Positions 36,360-44,974 of a stretch of 64,000 nt of DNA are shown piece after piece. Position 1 is the first letter of the stretch, and each line of letters starts with the position of its first letter. Source of the stretch: Sinorhizobium garamanticum (lineage in GTDB: Bacteria > Pseudomonadota > Alphaproteobacteria > Rhizobiales > Rhizobiaceae). The notes under the pieces are model-generated. The model made no database searches. It was not told the DNA's origin and saw only the letters and a list, made by a program, of their open reading frames with translations. The stretch covers positions 1,364,001 to 1,428,000 of the forward strand of contig NZ_CP120374.1 of assembly GCF_029892065.1 (NCBI RefSeq). The letters are read 5' to 3'. Position numbers and translations under genes: made by a program.

Positions 36360-36821
36360 CTAGAACCGGACCCAGGGGCCGAAGCGCTCGAACGGGAGGT
36401 TGAGTCCGTAGCTGAACACGGCGACCGAAAAGACTGTCAACGCAAGCGAGATGGCGAGCGCCCAATGCGGCTTCATGCGGTGCGAGGCGAAACAGGCAAT
36501 GAGCGCGGTGAAGAAGATTGAGGGAACAAACCCCAATCCTCGCACGGTCAGCCCGAAAAAGATCGGTGCGGGCAGGATGAGGAACATACCGCGCACCGCG
36601 ATCGCCCCCATCGGTTCGCCTTGGACGCGCGCGGACTGCACAAGGATGACGGCGCCGAGCAGCGTCAACACGCAGGAGAGCAGGAGCGGGAAGTAGCCGG
36701 GGCCCATGCGGAAGGCGGTGCCGAGCTCGAGGCTGAGCGACTGCCAGACGAAGAACAACCCGACGGCCGTCAGGATGCTGCCGCATAGGGCATTGGTCGT
36801 GTCGAAGGAGATGGATTTCAT
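36360..36821 (-). CDS. tctB: TctB family small membrane subunit
   Basis: The protein has 153 residues from the ATG at 36821, with GGGGA upstream; the frame is open further upstream but only through a repeat. It has four membrane helices, including ALCGSILTAVGLFFVWQSLS, the conserved RMGPGYFPLLLSCVLTLLGA and FFTALIACFASHR. Partner of TctA, the two being separated by 6 bp. Confidence 0.85.
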   Translation of the reverse strand: MKSISFDTTNALCGSILTAVGLFFVWQSLSLELGTAFRMGPGYFPLLLSCVLTLLGAVILVQSARVQGEPMGAIAVRGMFLILPAPIFFGLTVRGLGFVPSIFFTALIACFASHRMKPHWALAISLALTVFSVAVFSYGLNLPFERFGPWVRF

Positions 36822-36867
36822 CGTGTCCCCACTTGGTTCGGGAGCCGTTGAGCCGCGCTCCCTTCTG

Positions 36868-36971
36868 CGGCGTGTTTCCTCAAATCCTACCCGATTTAAG
36901 GATAAAAACATGCAGCAATTCAAACCGCTACAGCGTCCTTTGCGCGTCCAACAAAACGCGCGGTGCTGTAG
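36868..36971 (+). repeat. RIME-like repeat between tctC and tctB
   Basis: Two-hairpin element; the first hairpin is eroded (GTGTTTCCTCAAATCC...GGATAAAAACATGCAG) and the second intact (CTACAGCG...GTGCTGTAG). It lies within the presumed tctCBA transcription unit, where it may set the level of tctBA relative to the binding protein. Confidence 0.8.
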
Positions 36972-37022
36972 GCGAATGTGCTCGCGTCTCATTGTCCGGG
37001 CGAGGGACCGGACCTTCATCGA

Positions 37023-37038
37023 GTTGACAGCTGTCAAC
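37023..37038. other. parS-like site, downstream type, copy 4
   Basis: An exact GTTGACAGCTGTCAAC palindrome inside the 388-bp gap between tctC and tctB, 6.2 kb from repC. RepB bound here would sit within a transcribed operon. Confidence 0.65.
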
Positions 37039-37209
37039 GTTCCACCTCGGCGCTGACGCGGGACGCGGAAGCAATCGGTGCATCCCGCGCCACTTTCTTC
37101 GAACCGATCACGTCCTTCGGTTTGAATGCGTTCATCACCGAACGGAGACAGGTTGCCGCCGCCGTTCTGTCTTGCGACAGGCGGTGGCGGCGGCAGATTT
37201 GTCACTCGG

Positions 37210-38187
37210 TTAGTCGGCGTACTGACCGGCGGCCTCGATCACCGGCTTCCAGCGGGCGATCTCGCTTTCGAGCTTGGCCTTCAGCGCCGCCGGCGTCGCG
37301 TCCGCGTCGCTCGACGGTTCGGTGCCGAGCTCGGCAAAGCGCGCGACGACATTCTCGTCCTTGAGCGCCAGCTGCAGCGACTTCGACAGGCGCTCGTTCA
37401 CTTCGGCCGGCGTGCCCTTCGGCGTATAGATGCCGTGCCAGATGCCGACCTGGAAATCGGCGAGGCCGCTCTCGACGGCCGTCGGCAGATCGGGGAAGAT
37501 CTTGAGACGGGCGGGAGAGGTGACGGCATAGGCCTTAATCGTGCCGCCCTGGATCTGCTTGGTCGTATTGGTCGTCTGGTCGCACATGATGTCGACCTGG
37601 CCGCCGAGCAGATCGGTCATTGCCGGGCCGGTGCCCTTGTACGGCACGGTGGTGAGCTGGGTGTCGATCGCGCTCATGAACATCATGCCGCAGAGATGCG
37701 AAGCGGCGCCGATGCCGGCATTGGCGACCGTCACCGTGTCCTTGTTGGCCTTGACGTAGTCGATCAGCCCCTTGAGATCAGTCGGTTCGAAGTCCTTGCG
37801 GGCGACGATCGTCATCGGCACTTCGGTGACGAGGCCGACATATTCGAAGGCGTTCAGCGTGTCGTAGGCGAGCTTGCGATAGAGCGTGGCGCTGGTCGCC
37901 ATGCCGATATGGTGGAGCAGGACCGTATAGCCATCCGGATCGGCCTGGGCGACCCGGCCCGCGCCAAGCGTTCCGCCGGCGCCGCCGACATTCTCGACGA
38001 TGATCTGCTGGCCGAGATCCTTCGACATCGATTCGGCGACGAGACGGGCGACCGTGTCGGTCGGGCCACCGGCCGAGAACGGCACGACCATCGTGATCGA
38101 GCGCTCCGGATAGTTTTGGGCGCTGGCCGAGGCGGCAAAAAGGGAAACGGCGGCGACAGCGCCCAGAAGCGCTTGCAGAATTTTCAT
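37210..38187 (-). CDS. tctC: TctC/Bug family periplasmic binding protein
   Basis: The 325-residue protein has the signal peptide MKILQALLGAVAAVSLFAAS ending in ASAQ. The mature protein begins NYPERSITMVVPFSAGGPTD, the standard Bug-family opening, with VENVGGAGGTLG and a DGYTVLL segment. It binds the organic-acid substrate in the periplasm. First gene of the minus-strand tctC-tctB-tctA unit. The Bug family recognises many carboxylates, so the ligand is undetermined. Confidence 0.88.
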   Translation of the reverse strand: MKILQALLGAVAAVSLFAASASAQNYPERSITMVVPFSAGGPTDTVARLVAESMSKDLGQQIIVENVGGAGGTLGAGRVAQADPDGYTVLLHHIGMATSATLYRKLAYDTLNAFEYVGLVTEVPMTIVARKDFEPTDLKGLIDYVKANKDTVTVANAGIGAASHLCGMMFMSAIDTQLTTVPYKGTGPAMTDLLGGQVDIMCDQTTNTTKQIQGGTIKAYAVTSPARLKIFPDLPTAVESGLADFQVGIWHGIYTPKGTPAEVNERLSKSLQLALKDENVVARFAELGTEPSSDADATPAALKAKLESEIARWKPVIEAAGQYAD

Positions 38188-38361
38188 CTTTTCCTCCCGA
38201 TGAAATTATGGACCAGCCGGCATGGTTCCTCCCGTGCCGATACTGGATCGCCTATTTGCAGACGGGATTTTAGCACAGACAACTGCCACCCGCGGTCACT
38301 TTGCCGATTTCCGCGCCTGATGCGCGCGATATGGGTGGATTTGGAAACAAAGCCGCCGGAA

Positions 38362-38383
38362 GATGGGTGGATTTTCACCCATC
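38362..38383 (-). terminator. hairpin after pseudouridine synthase gene
   Basis: GATGGGTG-GATTTT-CACCCATC, 8-bp perfect arms, directly beyond the stop codon on the minus strand. No T run follows. The rest of the 203-bp gap to tctC shows nothing else. Confidence 0.45.
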
Positions 38384-38390
38384 GCCTTGC

Positions 38391-39179
38391 TCAAATCTCA
38401 AGGCCGGTGCGCCGCCGGAGATATCGGATCTCGGCTTCGGTCAGCGGCCGGACTTCACCTTTCGCCAGGTCGCCAAGCTTTATCTCGCCGATCGAGACGC
38501 GCACGAGCCGCAGGCACTCGAAGCCGAGCACCTCCAGCATGCGGCGGATCTGCCGGTTGCGCCCCTCCTGCAACTCGACCTCGATCCAGCTGTTGCGGTC
38601 GCCGCTTCTCAGCCGCCTGACGCCGATGGCCTGCAGCCGTTCACCGCCTTCCACGACGCCCTCCATCATTCCCGCAACCGCGTCGTCGCCGAAGATGCCG
38701 TTCACCTGCACATGGTAGACCTTGCCGAGATGCGTCTCCGGGTCGAGCAGGCGCTGCGCCAGCACCGTGTCGTTGGTGAAGAGCAGGAGTCCCTCGCTCG
38801 CCTTGTCGAGCCTGCCGACCGGCGAGAGAAACCGCGCATCGGCGTCGCCGAGGCAACTATAGACTGTCGGCCGCCCCTCCGGATCGTCGCGCGTGGTGAC
38901 AAGCCCGCGCGGCTTGTTCAGCATCAGGTAGATCTTGGCTTCCGCCGCGACCGTGACGCCGTCAACGGCAATTCTGTCGGCCCCGACATCGACCCAGCGC
39001 GAAAGATCCGTCGTCGTTCGACCGCCGACGCTGACGCGGCCGTCGGCGATCAGCTTCTCGGCCTGCGTACGGGAGCAATAGCCGAGTTTGGACAGCGCAC
39101 GCGCGAGCGTCACGCGCTTGCCGGCCTCGGCTTTCGTTTCGCTGCCATGTCTCTTCGGTGAGTGGCGCGGCTGTTTCAC
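38391..39179 (-). CDS. RsuA/RluB-type pseudouridine synthase
   Basis: The protein has 262 residues from the GTG at 39179 (GGAGACTGGAAG upstream); an upstream ATG at 39212 is a weaker alternative. An N-terminal S4 RNA-binding domain (LARALSKLGYCSRTQAEKLI) is followed by the catalytic domain with VGRLDKASEGLLLFTND, whose Asp is the catalytic residue, and GRNRQIRRMLEVLGFEC, which is characteristic of the RsuA/RluB/E/F branch. It modifies uridines in rRNA; the target position is not determined. Divergent from the DUF3300 gene. Confidence 0.88.
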   Translation of the reverse strand: MKQPRHSPKRHGSETKAEAGKRVTLARALSKLGYCSRTQAEKLIADGRVSVGGRTTTDLSRWVDVGADRIAVDGVTVAAEAKIYLMLNKPRGLVTTRDDPEGRPTVYSCLGDADARFLSPVGRLDKASEGLLLFTNDTVLAQRLLDPETHLGKVYHVQVNGIFGDDAVAGMMEGVVEGGERLQAIGVRRLRSGDRNSWIEVELQEGRNRQIRRMLEVLGFECLRLVRVSIGEIKLGDLAKGEVRPLTEAEIRYLRRRTGLEI

Positions 39180-39394
39180 GACTTCCAGTCTCCAAGGGTG
39201 TTGGACATGGTCCATCTGGCACAATCGGCGCCGCTCGGCCAGAGTTGAAACCTATTGATTGCTGTGGCTTTGATGCGAACATCAAGAGTGGTAGTCTCGC
39301 CTGCGACTTGTACGACAGGGCCCGTCTCGGAACGGTCAACCGCTTCGTCGAGAAAGCGGCGCATTCTCCGACGGGCGATTTGGGAGGCGTTGTC

Positions 39395-40741
39395 ATGATC
39401 AAGTCAATCCTGCGGGGTGTCGCCGCCCTGGCGGCAATCTCGCTGCTGCACATCGGCGGCGACCGCTTTCTCGTAACGAATGCTTTTGCCCAGCAGACGG
39501 CCGCCGCTCCTGCCGAGGAACAGCCGGCGCCCGAACCATTTACGGACGAAGAGCTTGAGATTCTCGTCGCCCGCATCGCGCTTTATCCCGATGAGCTGGT
39601 GGCGCTGATCTCCGCGGCATCGCTCTATCCCCTGCAGATCGTCGAGGCCGAGCGCTTTCTCGAGGCGCGCGCAAAAAATCCCGATCTGAAGCCGAAGGAA
39701 AGCTGGGACGGCAGCGTGATCTCGCTTTTGAACTATCCGCAGATTGTCAAGATGATGAGCGACGACCTCGAGTGGACGCAACAGCTCGGCCAGGCGCTCG
39801 CCTATCAGCAGAAAGACGTGCTGATCGCCATTCAGCAACTGCGCGAGGAAGCGGTCGCCAATGGCGTCATCAAGTCCGACGACAAGGTCAAGGTGGTCGA
39901 AGAGGGCGACAACATCGTCATCCAGGCGGCGAGCCCGGAAAAGATCTATGTGCCGCAATATCCGCCGGCGATGCTCTACGAGGCGGATTATGCGCCGGTG
40001 CCGATCGCCTATTATCCGCAGCCCTATCCGTCCTATTATTATCCGGGTGCGGCGTTTTTCGCTGGTGCCGTGACCGGCGCGGTATGGGCAGCGGTCGTCG
40101 ACTGGGACAACTGGGGCGTCTGGGGCGGGCGCTGGGACGGCGACATCAATGTCGACTGCAACAAGTGCTTCAACAACATCGACATCAACGGCAAGATCAA
40201 GTGGAACGACATCGATTGGAAGAATGTCGATCGCAGCAAACTGAGCTTCGACCGGGATCAGCTCCAGAAGTTCGACAGGACGAACATCCGCAACAATATC
40301 AAGGCCAATACCGACAACAGCATTCGCACCCGCGCCGCTGAACTCGAGAGAGATCGCCCCACACAGCGTCCCGGTGGGGGCAGCGGCCAGCTAAAGGACG
40401 TGCGCAAGAGCACGCTCGAGGGTTTGCAGGCAAGACCGAGGCCGGAAGCAAAGCCGAGACCGAACGTCGAAAGGCCTGCGGCGGCGCAACGCGATGTCGC
40501 CAAGCCAAGCATCAACCGGGCGGCCGGCAAAAGGCCCGCGACGATCGACCGGCCTGTCGGCAAACCCAAGGCGGCGGCGAAGCTCGACAGCCGGCCGCGC
40601 AAACCGTCCGGACTTGGCAATGTCTCCCATGGAAAGCGGGAAGTGGTCGCCTCCCAGCGCGGCGGGCATAGCATGGGCGGCGGTCACAGCGGCGGCGGCA
40701 GGCCGCACAAGGTAATCAAACGCGGCGGCGGCAGGCGCTGA
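39395..40741 (+). CDS. DUF3300 exported protein
   Basis: The protein has 448 residues from the ATG at 39395, preceded by GGGAGG. After a signal peptide (MIKSILRGVAALAAISLLHI) it has the DUF3300 core (LVARIALYPDELVALISAAS, YPLQIVEAERFL, PPAMLYEADYAPVPIAYYPQ). The central part is rich in Trp, Asp and Asn (DWDNWGVWGGRWDGDINVDC) and the C-terminal third is basic and rich in Pro, Arg and Gly, ending in a Gly-His tract. Family function is unknown; it is typically paired with DUF2950, as here (20 bp to the next gene). Confidence 0.82.
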   Translation: MIKSILRGVAALAAISLLHIGGDRFLVTNAFAQQTAAAPAEEQPAPEPFTDEELEILVARIALYPDELVALISAASLYPLQIVEAERFLEARAKNPDLKPKESWDGSVISLLNYPQIVKMMSDDLEWTQQLGQALAYQQKDVLIAIQQLREEAVANGVIKSDDKVKVVEEGDNIVIQAASPEKIYVPQYPPAMLYEADYAPVPIAYYPQPYPSYYYPGAAFFAGAVTGAVWAAVVDWDNWGVWGGRWDGDINVDCNKCFNNIDINGKIKWNDIDWKNVDRSKLSFDRDQLQKFDRTNIRNNIKANTDNSIRTRAAELERDRPTQRPGGGSGQLKDVRKSTLEGLQARPRPEAKPRPNVERPAAAQRDVAKPSINRAAGKRPATIDRPVGKPKAAAKLDSRPRKPSGLGNVSHGKREVVASQRGGHSMGGGHSGGGRPHKVIKRGGGRR

Positions 40742-40761
40742 CGGTCAACAGGGGCACGACC

Positions 40762-41706
40762 ATGATCAAGCTCTTTCAATCCATTCTCCTCGGATCTGCC
40801 GTTACCGTCGCGCTCTCGCTCGCTTCCGTCGAACCGGTTCATGCCCAGGAAGCCAGCGACATCAGCGACTATGCGTCGGCGAACGACTCGCCGCTGTTCG
40901 ACGATCCGTCCGCAGCCGTCGAGACATTCAAGAAGGCGCTCGCGGCTGACGACTTCAACGGCGTTGCCGGCCTGCTTGGCCTCGATGCGACGAAGCTGAA
41001 AGCGAGCGAAGGGGTCATGGACACGTTTGCTCTCATTCGCGAGGGCGCGGCACGCCAGGTCTTCCTACGCGATCGCGGCAACCAGAAGATCGTCGAAATC
41101 GGCGACCGGCTCTGGCCGTTGCCATTCCCGATCACCAAGGGTGAGGACGGCAAATGGTCCTTCGACACCTATGTCGGCCTGGAGGAGATCGTCAACCGCC
41201 GCGTCGGCCAGAACGAGCTCGAGGCGATCGATGCGGCGCGCGCCTATGTCGAGGCGCAGAAGGACTATGCGTCCGAGGACCGCGATGGGGACGGCGTGCT
41301 GGAATATGCCCAGAAGCTGATCAGCAGCCCGGGCCAGACCGACGGGCTCTATTGGCCGGCCGATGAGGGCGAGGAGACAAGCCCCGTCGGCGACGCGATC
41401 AGCGAAGCGGCGCTGGAAAAGGCCAAGGCAGGCGAGGGCTATTTCGGCTATCGCTTCCGCATTCTGACGTCTCAGGGCGACAATATCGCTGGCGGCAAAT
41501 ACGACTATGTCATCAACGACAACATGATCGCCGGCTTCGGGCTGATCGCCTGGCCGGTCAAATATGCCGAGAGCGGCGTCAAGACCTTCGTCGTCAACCA
41601 GCAGGGTATCGTTTACGAAGCAGATCTCGGTCCGAGCACCGAAGCGATCGTGCCGTTCATCGATCGGTTCAATCCGGATGACAAATGGACCGTGATTGCC
41701 GACTAA
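40762..41706 (+). CDS. DUF2950 exported protein
   Basis: The 314-residue protein has the signal peptide MIKLFQSILLGSAVTVALSL, cleaved near VHAQ. The mature part shows the DUF2950 pattern: VETFKKALAADDF, WPLPFPITKGEDGKWSFDTY, RDGDGVLEYAQKLISSPGQT, EGYFGYRFRIL and VKTFVVNQQGIVYEADLG. It follows the DUF3300 gene by 20 bp and is surely co-expressed. Both are probably periplasmic; the role of the pair is unknown. Confidence 0.85.
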   Translation: MIKLFQSILLGSAVTVALSLASVEPVHAQEASDISDYASANDSPLFDDPSAAVETFKKALAADDFNGVAGLLGLDATKLKASEGVMDTFALIREGAARQVFLRDRGNQKIVEIGDRLWPLPFPITKGEDGKWSFDTYVGLEEIVNRRVGQNELEAIDAARAYVEAQKDYASEDRDGDGVLEYAQKLISSPGQTDGLYWPADEGEETSPVGDAISEAALEKAKAGEGYFGYRFRILTSQGDNIAGGKYDYVINDNMIAGFGLIAWPVKYAESGVKTFVVNQQGIVYEADLGPSTEAIVPFIDRFNPDDKWTVIAD

Positions 41707-41856
41707 TTCTTTCACGACAAAACATATCGATCGTTCGGGCGGGCTGCCTGCTGGTGCTGCGGCAGCAGCCTGCGCGAAGCCCTGGCGCCCGGTGCTCGAC
41801 GACAACGAAACGACGGCGGTTTGCTGCCGTACCCAACGATCCGATCGAGTGATTGC

Positions 41857-42061
41857 CTACAGCGCCGCGCGTCTTATCAGACGCGCAAAGGACGCTGTAG
41901 TACTTTGAAATGCTGCATGTTCTTATCCTTAAATCGGCAACGATTTAAGGGAACATGCAGGAGCGCCGCGCGTCTTATTAGACGCACAAAGGACACTGTA
42001 GCACTTTGATTTGCTGCATGTTTTTATCCTTAAATCGGCTAGGATTTAAGGAAACATACAG
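41857..42061 (-). repeat. tandem pair of RIME-like repeats
   Basis: Two complete elements of about 103 and 101 bp are joined end to end in the same orientation (41857-41960 and 41961-42061). Each has a GCGCCGCGCGTC...hairpin, an ACTTTGA spacer and a CCTTAAATCGG...TTTAAGG hairpin. They are similar but not identical. The rest of the 607-bp gap 41707-42313 is gene-free and ends in a second-family palindrome. Confidence 0.85.
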
Positions 42062-42187
42062 GAGCCCGGAAGAACTCGTTCGGCGTCGGAAGTCGATTCC
42101 GACTTCCGAAAGACGTTGAAGTGCGGATATATCGTGCGACGTTATCAATTTTTTGCGTAGCCGCGGTCAAGCGGCGCGGGGTCTGAA

Positions 42188-42232
42188 GCATGTCGCCCAA
42201 AAGTGCGCAGCGGTTTTGGGACAACGACATGC
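42188..42232. repeat. second-family palindromic repeat
   Basis: GCATGTCGCCCAAAAGTGCG...GGTTTTGGGACAACGACATGC, an inverted near-copy of the element at 15361-15403. It lies 82 bp before the hydrolase gene. Confidence 0.75.
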
Positions 42233-42313
42233 AAAAAACAAAGATGTAAAGCGCCTTGCGTGAGTTCGTTTGAACGCATTGCGCTTCAGTCGTGGTGTCA
42301 GAGGGGAATACCG

Positions 42314-43588
42314 ATGCCTGAAGTGAGCGGTCTCCGCGCGCGTCGCCGCAGCCTTGGGAAAGCTGGACGAAGAGCCGCCGGTGCGGTGGTGGCGCTCGGT
42401 GTATTGGTCGGATGCGGGGGGCATCCAAAGGGCGTGATGACGCCGGTGGCGCTGACGGCGCCGACCCAGACATCGCAGGTCGACATGCTGGTCGCGACGA
42501 CGCGCCAGCCTTCCGGGAATCCCGCGACCCTCTTTTCCGGCGAACGGAACGCAACGCTTTCCCTGACGGACGTCGCGGTATCGATCCCGCCGGATTCGAA
42601 ACGCAAGCCCGGCACCGTGCAGTGGCCGCGCCGCCTGCCTCCCAATCCGGAAACCGATTTCGCCGTGACGCGCGTGCGCGAGCTGCCATCGCGCGACGAA
42701 GCGCGCGCCTGGTTCCGCGAGCATAGCGTCGGCGGAAACATTCTCTTGTTCGTGCACGGTTTCAACAACACTTACGAGGATTCGGTCTTCCGGTTGGCGC
42801 AGATCGTGCATGATTCCGGCGCCCAGGCGACGCCGATGCTGTTCACCTGGCCATCTCGCGCCCGTGTGTTCGACTACAACTACGACAAGGAGAGCACCAA
42901 CTATTCGAGAACTGCGCTCGAAGATGCGCTGCGGTCGCTGGCGAACGCGCCAGATGTCAATGACGTCACCATTCTTGCCCATTCGATGGGGACATGGCTG
43001 ACGATGGAGTCGCTGCGTCAGATGGGCATTCGCGATGGCGGGATCGCGCCCAAGATCAAGAACGTGATCCTCGCATCGCCCGACATCGACCTCGATGTCT
43101 TCGCGAAGCAATTCGTGGAATTGGGTAAGCAGCGGCCTAAATTCACGATCTTCGTTTCGCAGGACGACCGGGCGCTCGCTGTATCGAGCTTCATATCGGG
43201 CGACGTCTCACGGCTGGGCGCGATCGATCCAACGGCCGAGCCCTATCGCACGCAGCTTGAAAAAGCAGGCATCACCGCAATCGACCTCACCAAGGTCCAA
43301 TCCGACGACAGATTGCACCACGGCAAATTCGCCGAAAGTCCACAAATCGTGCAACTGATCGGCCAGCGTATCGTCAATGGCCAGACGCTGACGGATTCCA
43401 AGGTCACCTTGGGCGACAGCATCACCGCCGTTGTTGCCGGTACCGCCAAGAATGTCGGCACGGTCGCGGCCGCGACGATCAGCGCGCCCGTCAAGGTGCT
43501 CGAGCAGCCGACGCTGCCGCCCAGGAAGCGGCCCAAGCTGGACGAAACGCTCGGAAGCGGAGCGCATGCCGGAGCGGCGACCAACTAG
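42314..43588 (+). CDS. alpha/beta hydrolase (DUF900 family), putative lipoprotein
   Basis: The protein has 424 residues from the ATG at 42314, preceded by GAGGGGA. The N-terminus is basic, then hydrophobic, and ends in a lipobox (ALGVLVGCGG), suggesting a lipid-anchored envelope protein. DUF900 hydrolase motifs: VDMLVATTRQPSGNPATLFS, FVHGFNNTYEDSVFRLAQI (oxyanion region) and the nucleophile elbow AHSMGTW with the catalytic Ser. A C-terminal extension after about residue 330 is Pro- and Lys-rich. Substrate unknown. Confidence 0.82.
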   Translation: MPEVSGLRARRRSLGKAGRRAAGAVVALGVLVGCGGHPKGVMTPVALTAPTQTSQVDMLVATTRQPSGNPATLFSGERNATLSLTDVAVSIPPDSKRKPGTVQWPRRLPPNPETDFAVTRVRELPSRDEARAWFREHSVGGNILLFVHGFNNTYEDSVFRLAQIVHDSGAQATPMLFTWPSRARVFDYNYDKESTNYSRTALEDALRSLANAPDVNDVTILAHSMGTWLTMESLRQMGIRDGGIAPKIKNVILASPDIDLDVFAKQFVELGKQRPKFTIFVSQDDRALAVSSFISGDVSRLGAIDPTAEPYRTQLEKAGITAIDLTKVQSDDRLHHGKFAESPQIVQLIGQRIVNGQTLTDSKVTLGDSITAVVAGTAKNVGTVAAATISAPVKVLEQPTLPPRKRPKLDETLGSGAHAGAATN

Positions 43589-43637
43589 TTCGGGGCACGA
43601 CGGGGAAGCGGCTGCATCTCAGCCAAGAGGACGCTAC

Positions 43638-43734
43638 TGCATGATTCCTTGGAACAGATCGATTTGAGGAATCATGCAGCAATTCAAAGTGCTAAGGCGA
43701 CCTTATGCGTCCGATTGGACGCGCGGCGCTGTAG
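43638..43734 (+). repeat. RIME-like repeat, full length
   Basis: TGCATGATTCC...GGAATCATGCA hairpin, CAATTCAAAGTG spacer, then the second hairpin with GCGTCC/GGACGC. Directly downstream of the hydrolase gene. Confidence 0.8.
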
Positions 43735-44184
43735 GGCGCAACATACAATGGCGGGTCGCGCCGTCCGGCGATTGCCAGTGCCCGCCCGTACGAGGACATT
43801 CGACTTTAGTATGACTTATTAGTCGTCGCTTATTTTTGATTGCCTTGCCCGGGCAATTGTGTAATCTCCTAATTGCGCGGGCGCATCTTCAAGCATTTCC
43901 TTGTAGTTCCCCTGCCTTGGTGATGATTTGAAGACGTATTGCGGTGCCGGTGCTTTATTGTGTCGCTTCCATGATCTCCGTTGAACTGAAGAAGCTCCGA
44001 CTTTTTGTTGGAGCTTCTTCAGTTTATCGCGTGGTGTGAGGAATTCTGTTGTTAATTATTAAAAATTTATATTCTTTCTTTTCTTCGTAGTTCCCGTCTT
44101 AACGTCGTCGCACATCAAATGTGCCGCCGGAAAGACCGGCAGGGACGGCCTGCGGCGGCGTCGCCGAAGTCTTCCGATTGAGGA
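43735..44184. other. AT-rich gap with a long perfect hairpin
   Basis: No gene. This stretch is clearly more AT-rich than its surroundings and marks the change from backbone to island DNA. AACTGAAGAAGCTCC and GGAGCTTCTTCAGTT (43984-43998 and 44010-44024) form a perfect 15-bp stem with an 11-nt loop, not followed by a T run. Function unknown; it could be a recombination, attachment or processing site. Confidence 0.5.
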
Positions 44185-44830
44185 TCATGCCGTCGCGTGG
44201 CGGGTCGTATCGACCACCGAAAAGCGTGGGCGATATTCCTTCGGCGACACGCCGAGGATCTTGCGGAAGATCTTCCGGTAGGTTTTGGTATCCTCGTATC
44301 CGCTCTGCCAGGGGACCTGCGCGATGGAAAGACAGGAGCGCTCCAGAAGCTCGCGCGACTTGGCGATCCTCAGCCTTTGGCAATATTCCGCCGGATTGAG
44401 CCCCGTCGCCTTCTGGAAGCGCCGGAGGAAGTGCGTTCTCCAAGGCCGGCGCGATCGGCCATCATCTACAGCGCCACGCCCTTGGTGCTGCTCCCGTGCG
44501 GCCAATGTTGGACCTTCAGGATGGCCGGGTCGCCGCGATCGAGCTTGGGGGCAAAGACGCTGTAGTAGCTCTGTTCGCCACGCCGGGTCGACCAGCATGA
44601 AGCGCGCTTTCGCAAGCATGACGGCGGTGCCGGGCAGCCGGTCGACCAGCTTCAGGCAGAGATTGATCCAGGCCACCATGCCGCCGCGGTAATGATATCG
44701 CCCTCGTCGATGACGAACCTGTCCGTATCGATACGCACGTCGCGGTAGCGATTGGCGATCAGGTCCCGGTGTTACCGGTGGGTCGTGATCGTGCGGTCGG
44801 AAGCGAGGCTGGATCCTGCTAGCGTCTGGC
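44185..44830 (-). pseudogene. broken GlxA-type AraC family regulator
   Basis: The C-terminal AraC domain is readable (FQKATGLNPAEYCQRLRIAK, SGYEDTKTYRKIFRKILGVSPKEYRPRF without its neighbours). Upstream, the amidotransferase-like domain of GlxA regulators can be followed across frames: IDTDRFVIDEGDIIT, then MVAWINLCLKLVDRL, then ARFMLVDPAW, then SVFAPKLDRGDPAILK. At least two single-base frameshifts (about 44430 and 44685) and one internal TAG (about 44465) break it, and the N-terminal half is missing. Clearly a decaying remnant at the island edge. Confidence 0.75.
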
Positions 44831-44974
44831 GAAGCAATGCTTCCGTAGCTGTTCATGTGCGCACGTGGCGGGCGGATAGGTGGCGAATTCAGCAAGAAAA
44901 TGAGCTCCGCGGGGCGGTCCCCACTCATAATTCCGGCAGTAGACGGCGAATCGTCTTTGCCCTATCGGTTGGGC

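Noticed and set aside
37126..38718. A 530-codon plus-strand frame over tctC and the pseudouridine synthase gene
   Set aside because: It spans two genuine opposite-strand genes and the gap between them, so it is an artefact of high GC content.
1131..43734. Repeated hairpins as a CRISPR array
   Set aside because: The repeats are dispersed over tens of kilobases, are about 100 bp long with two internal hairpins and have no regular unique spacers; they fit RIME-type elements.
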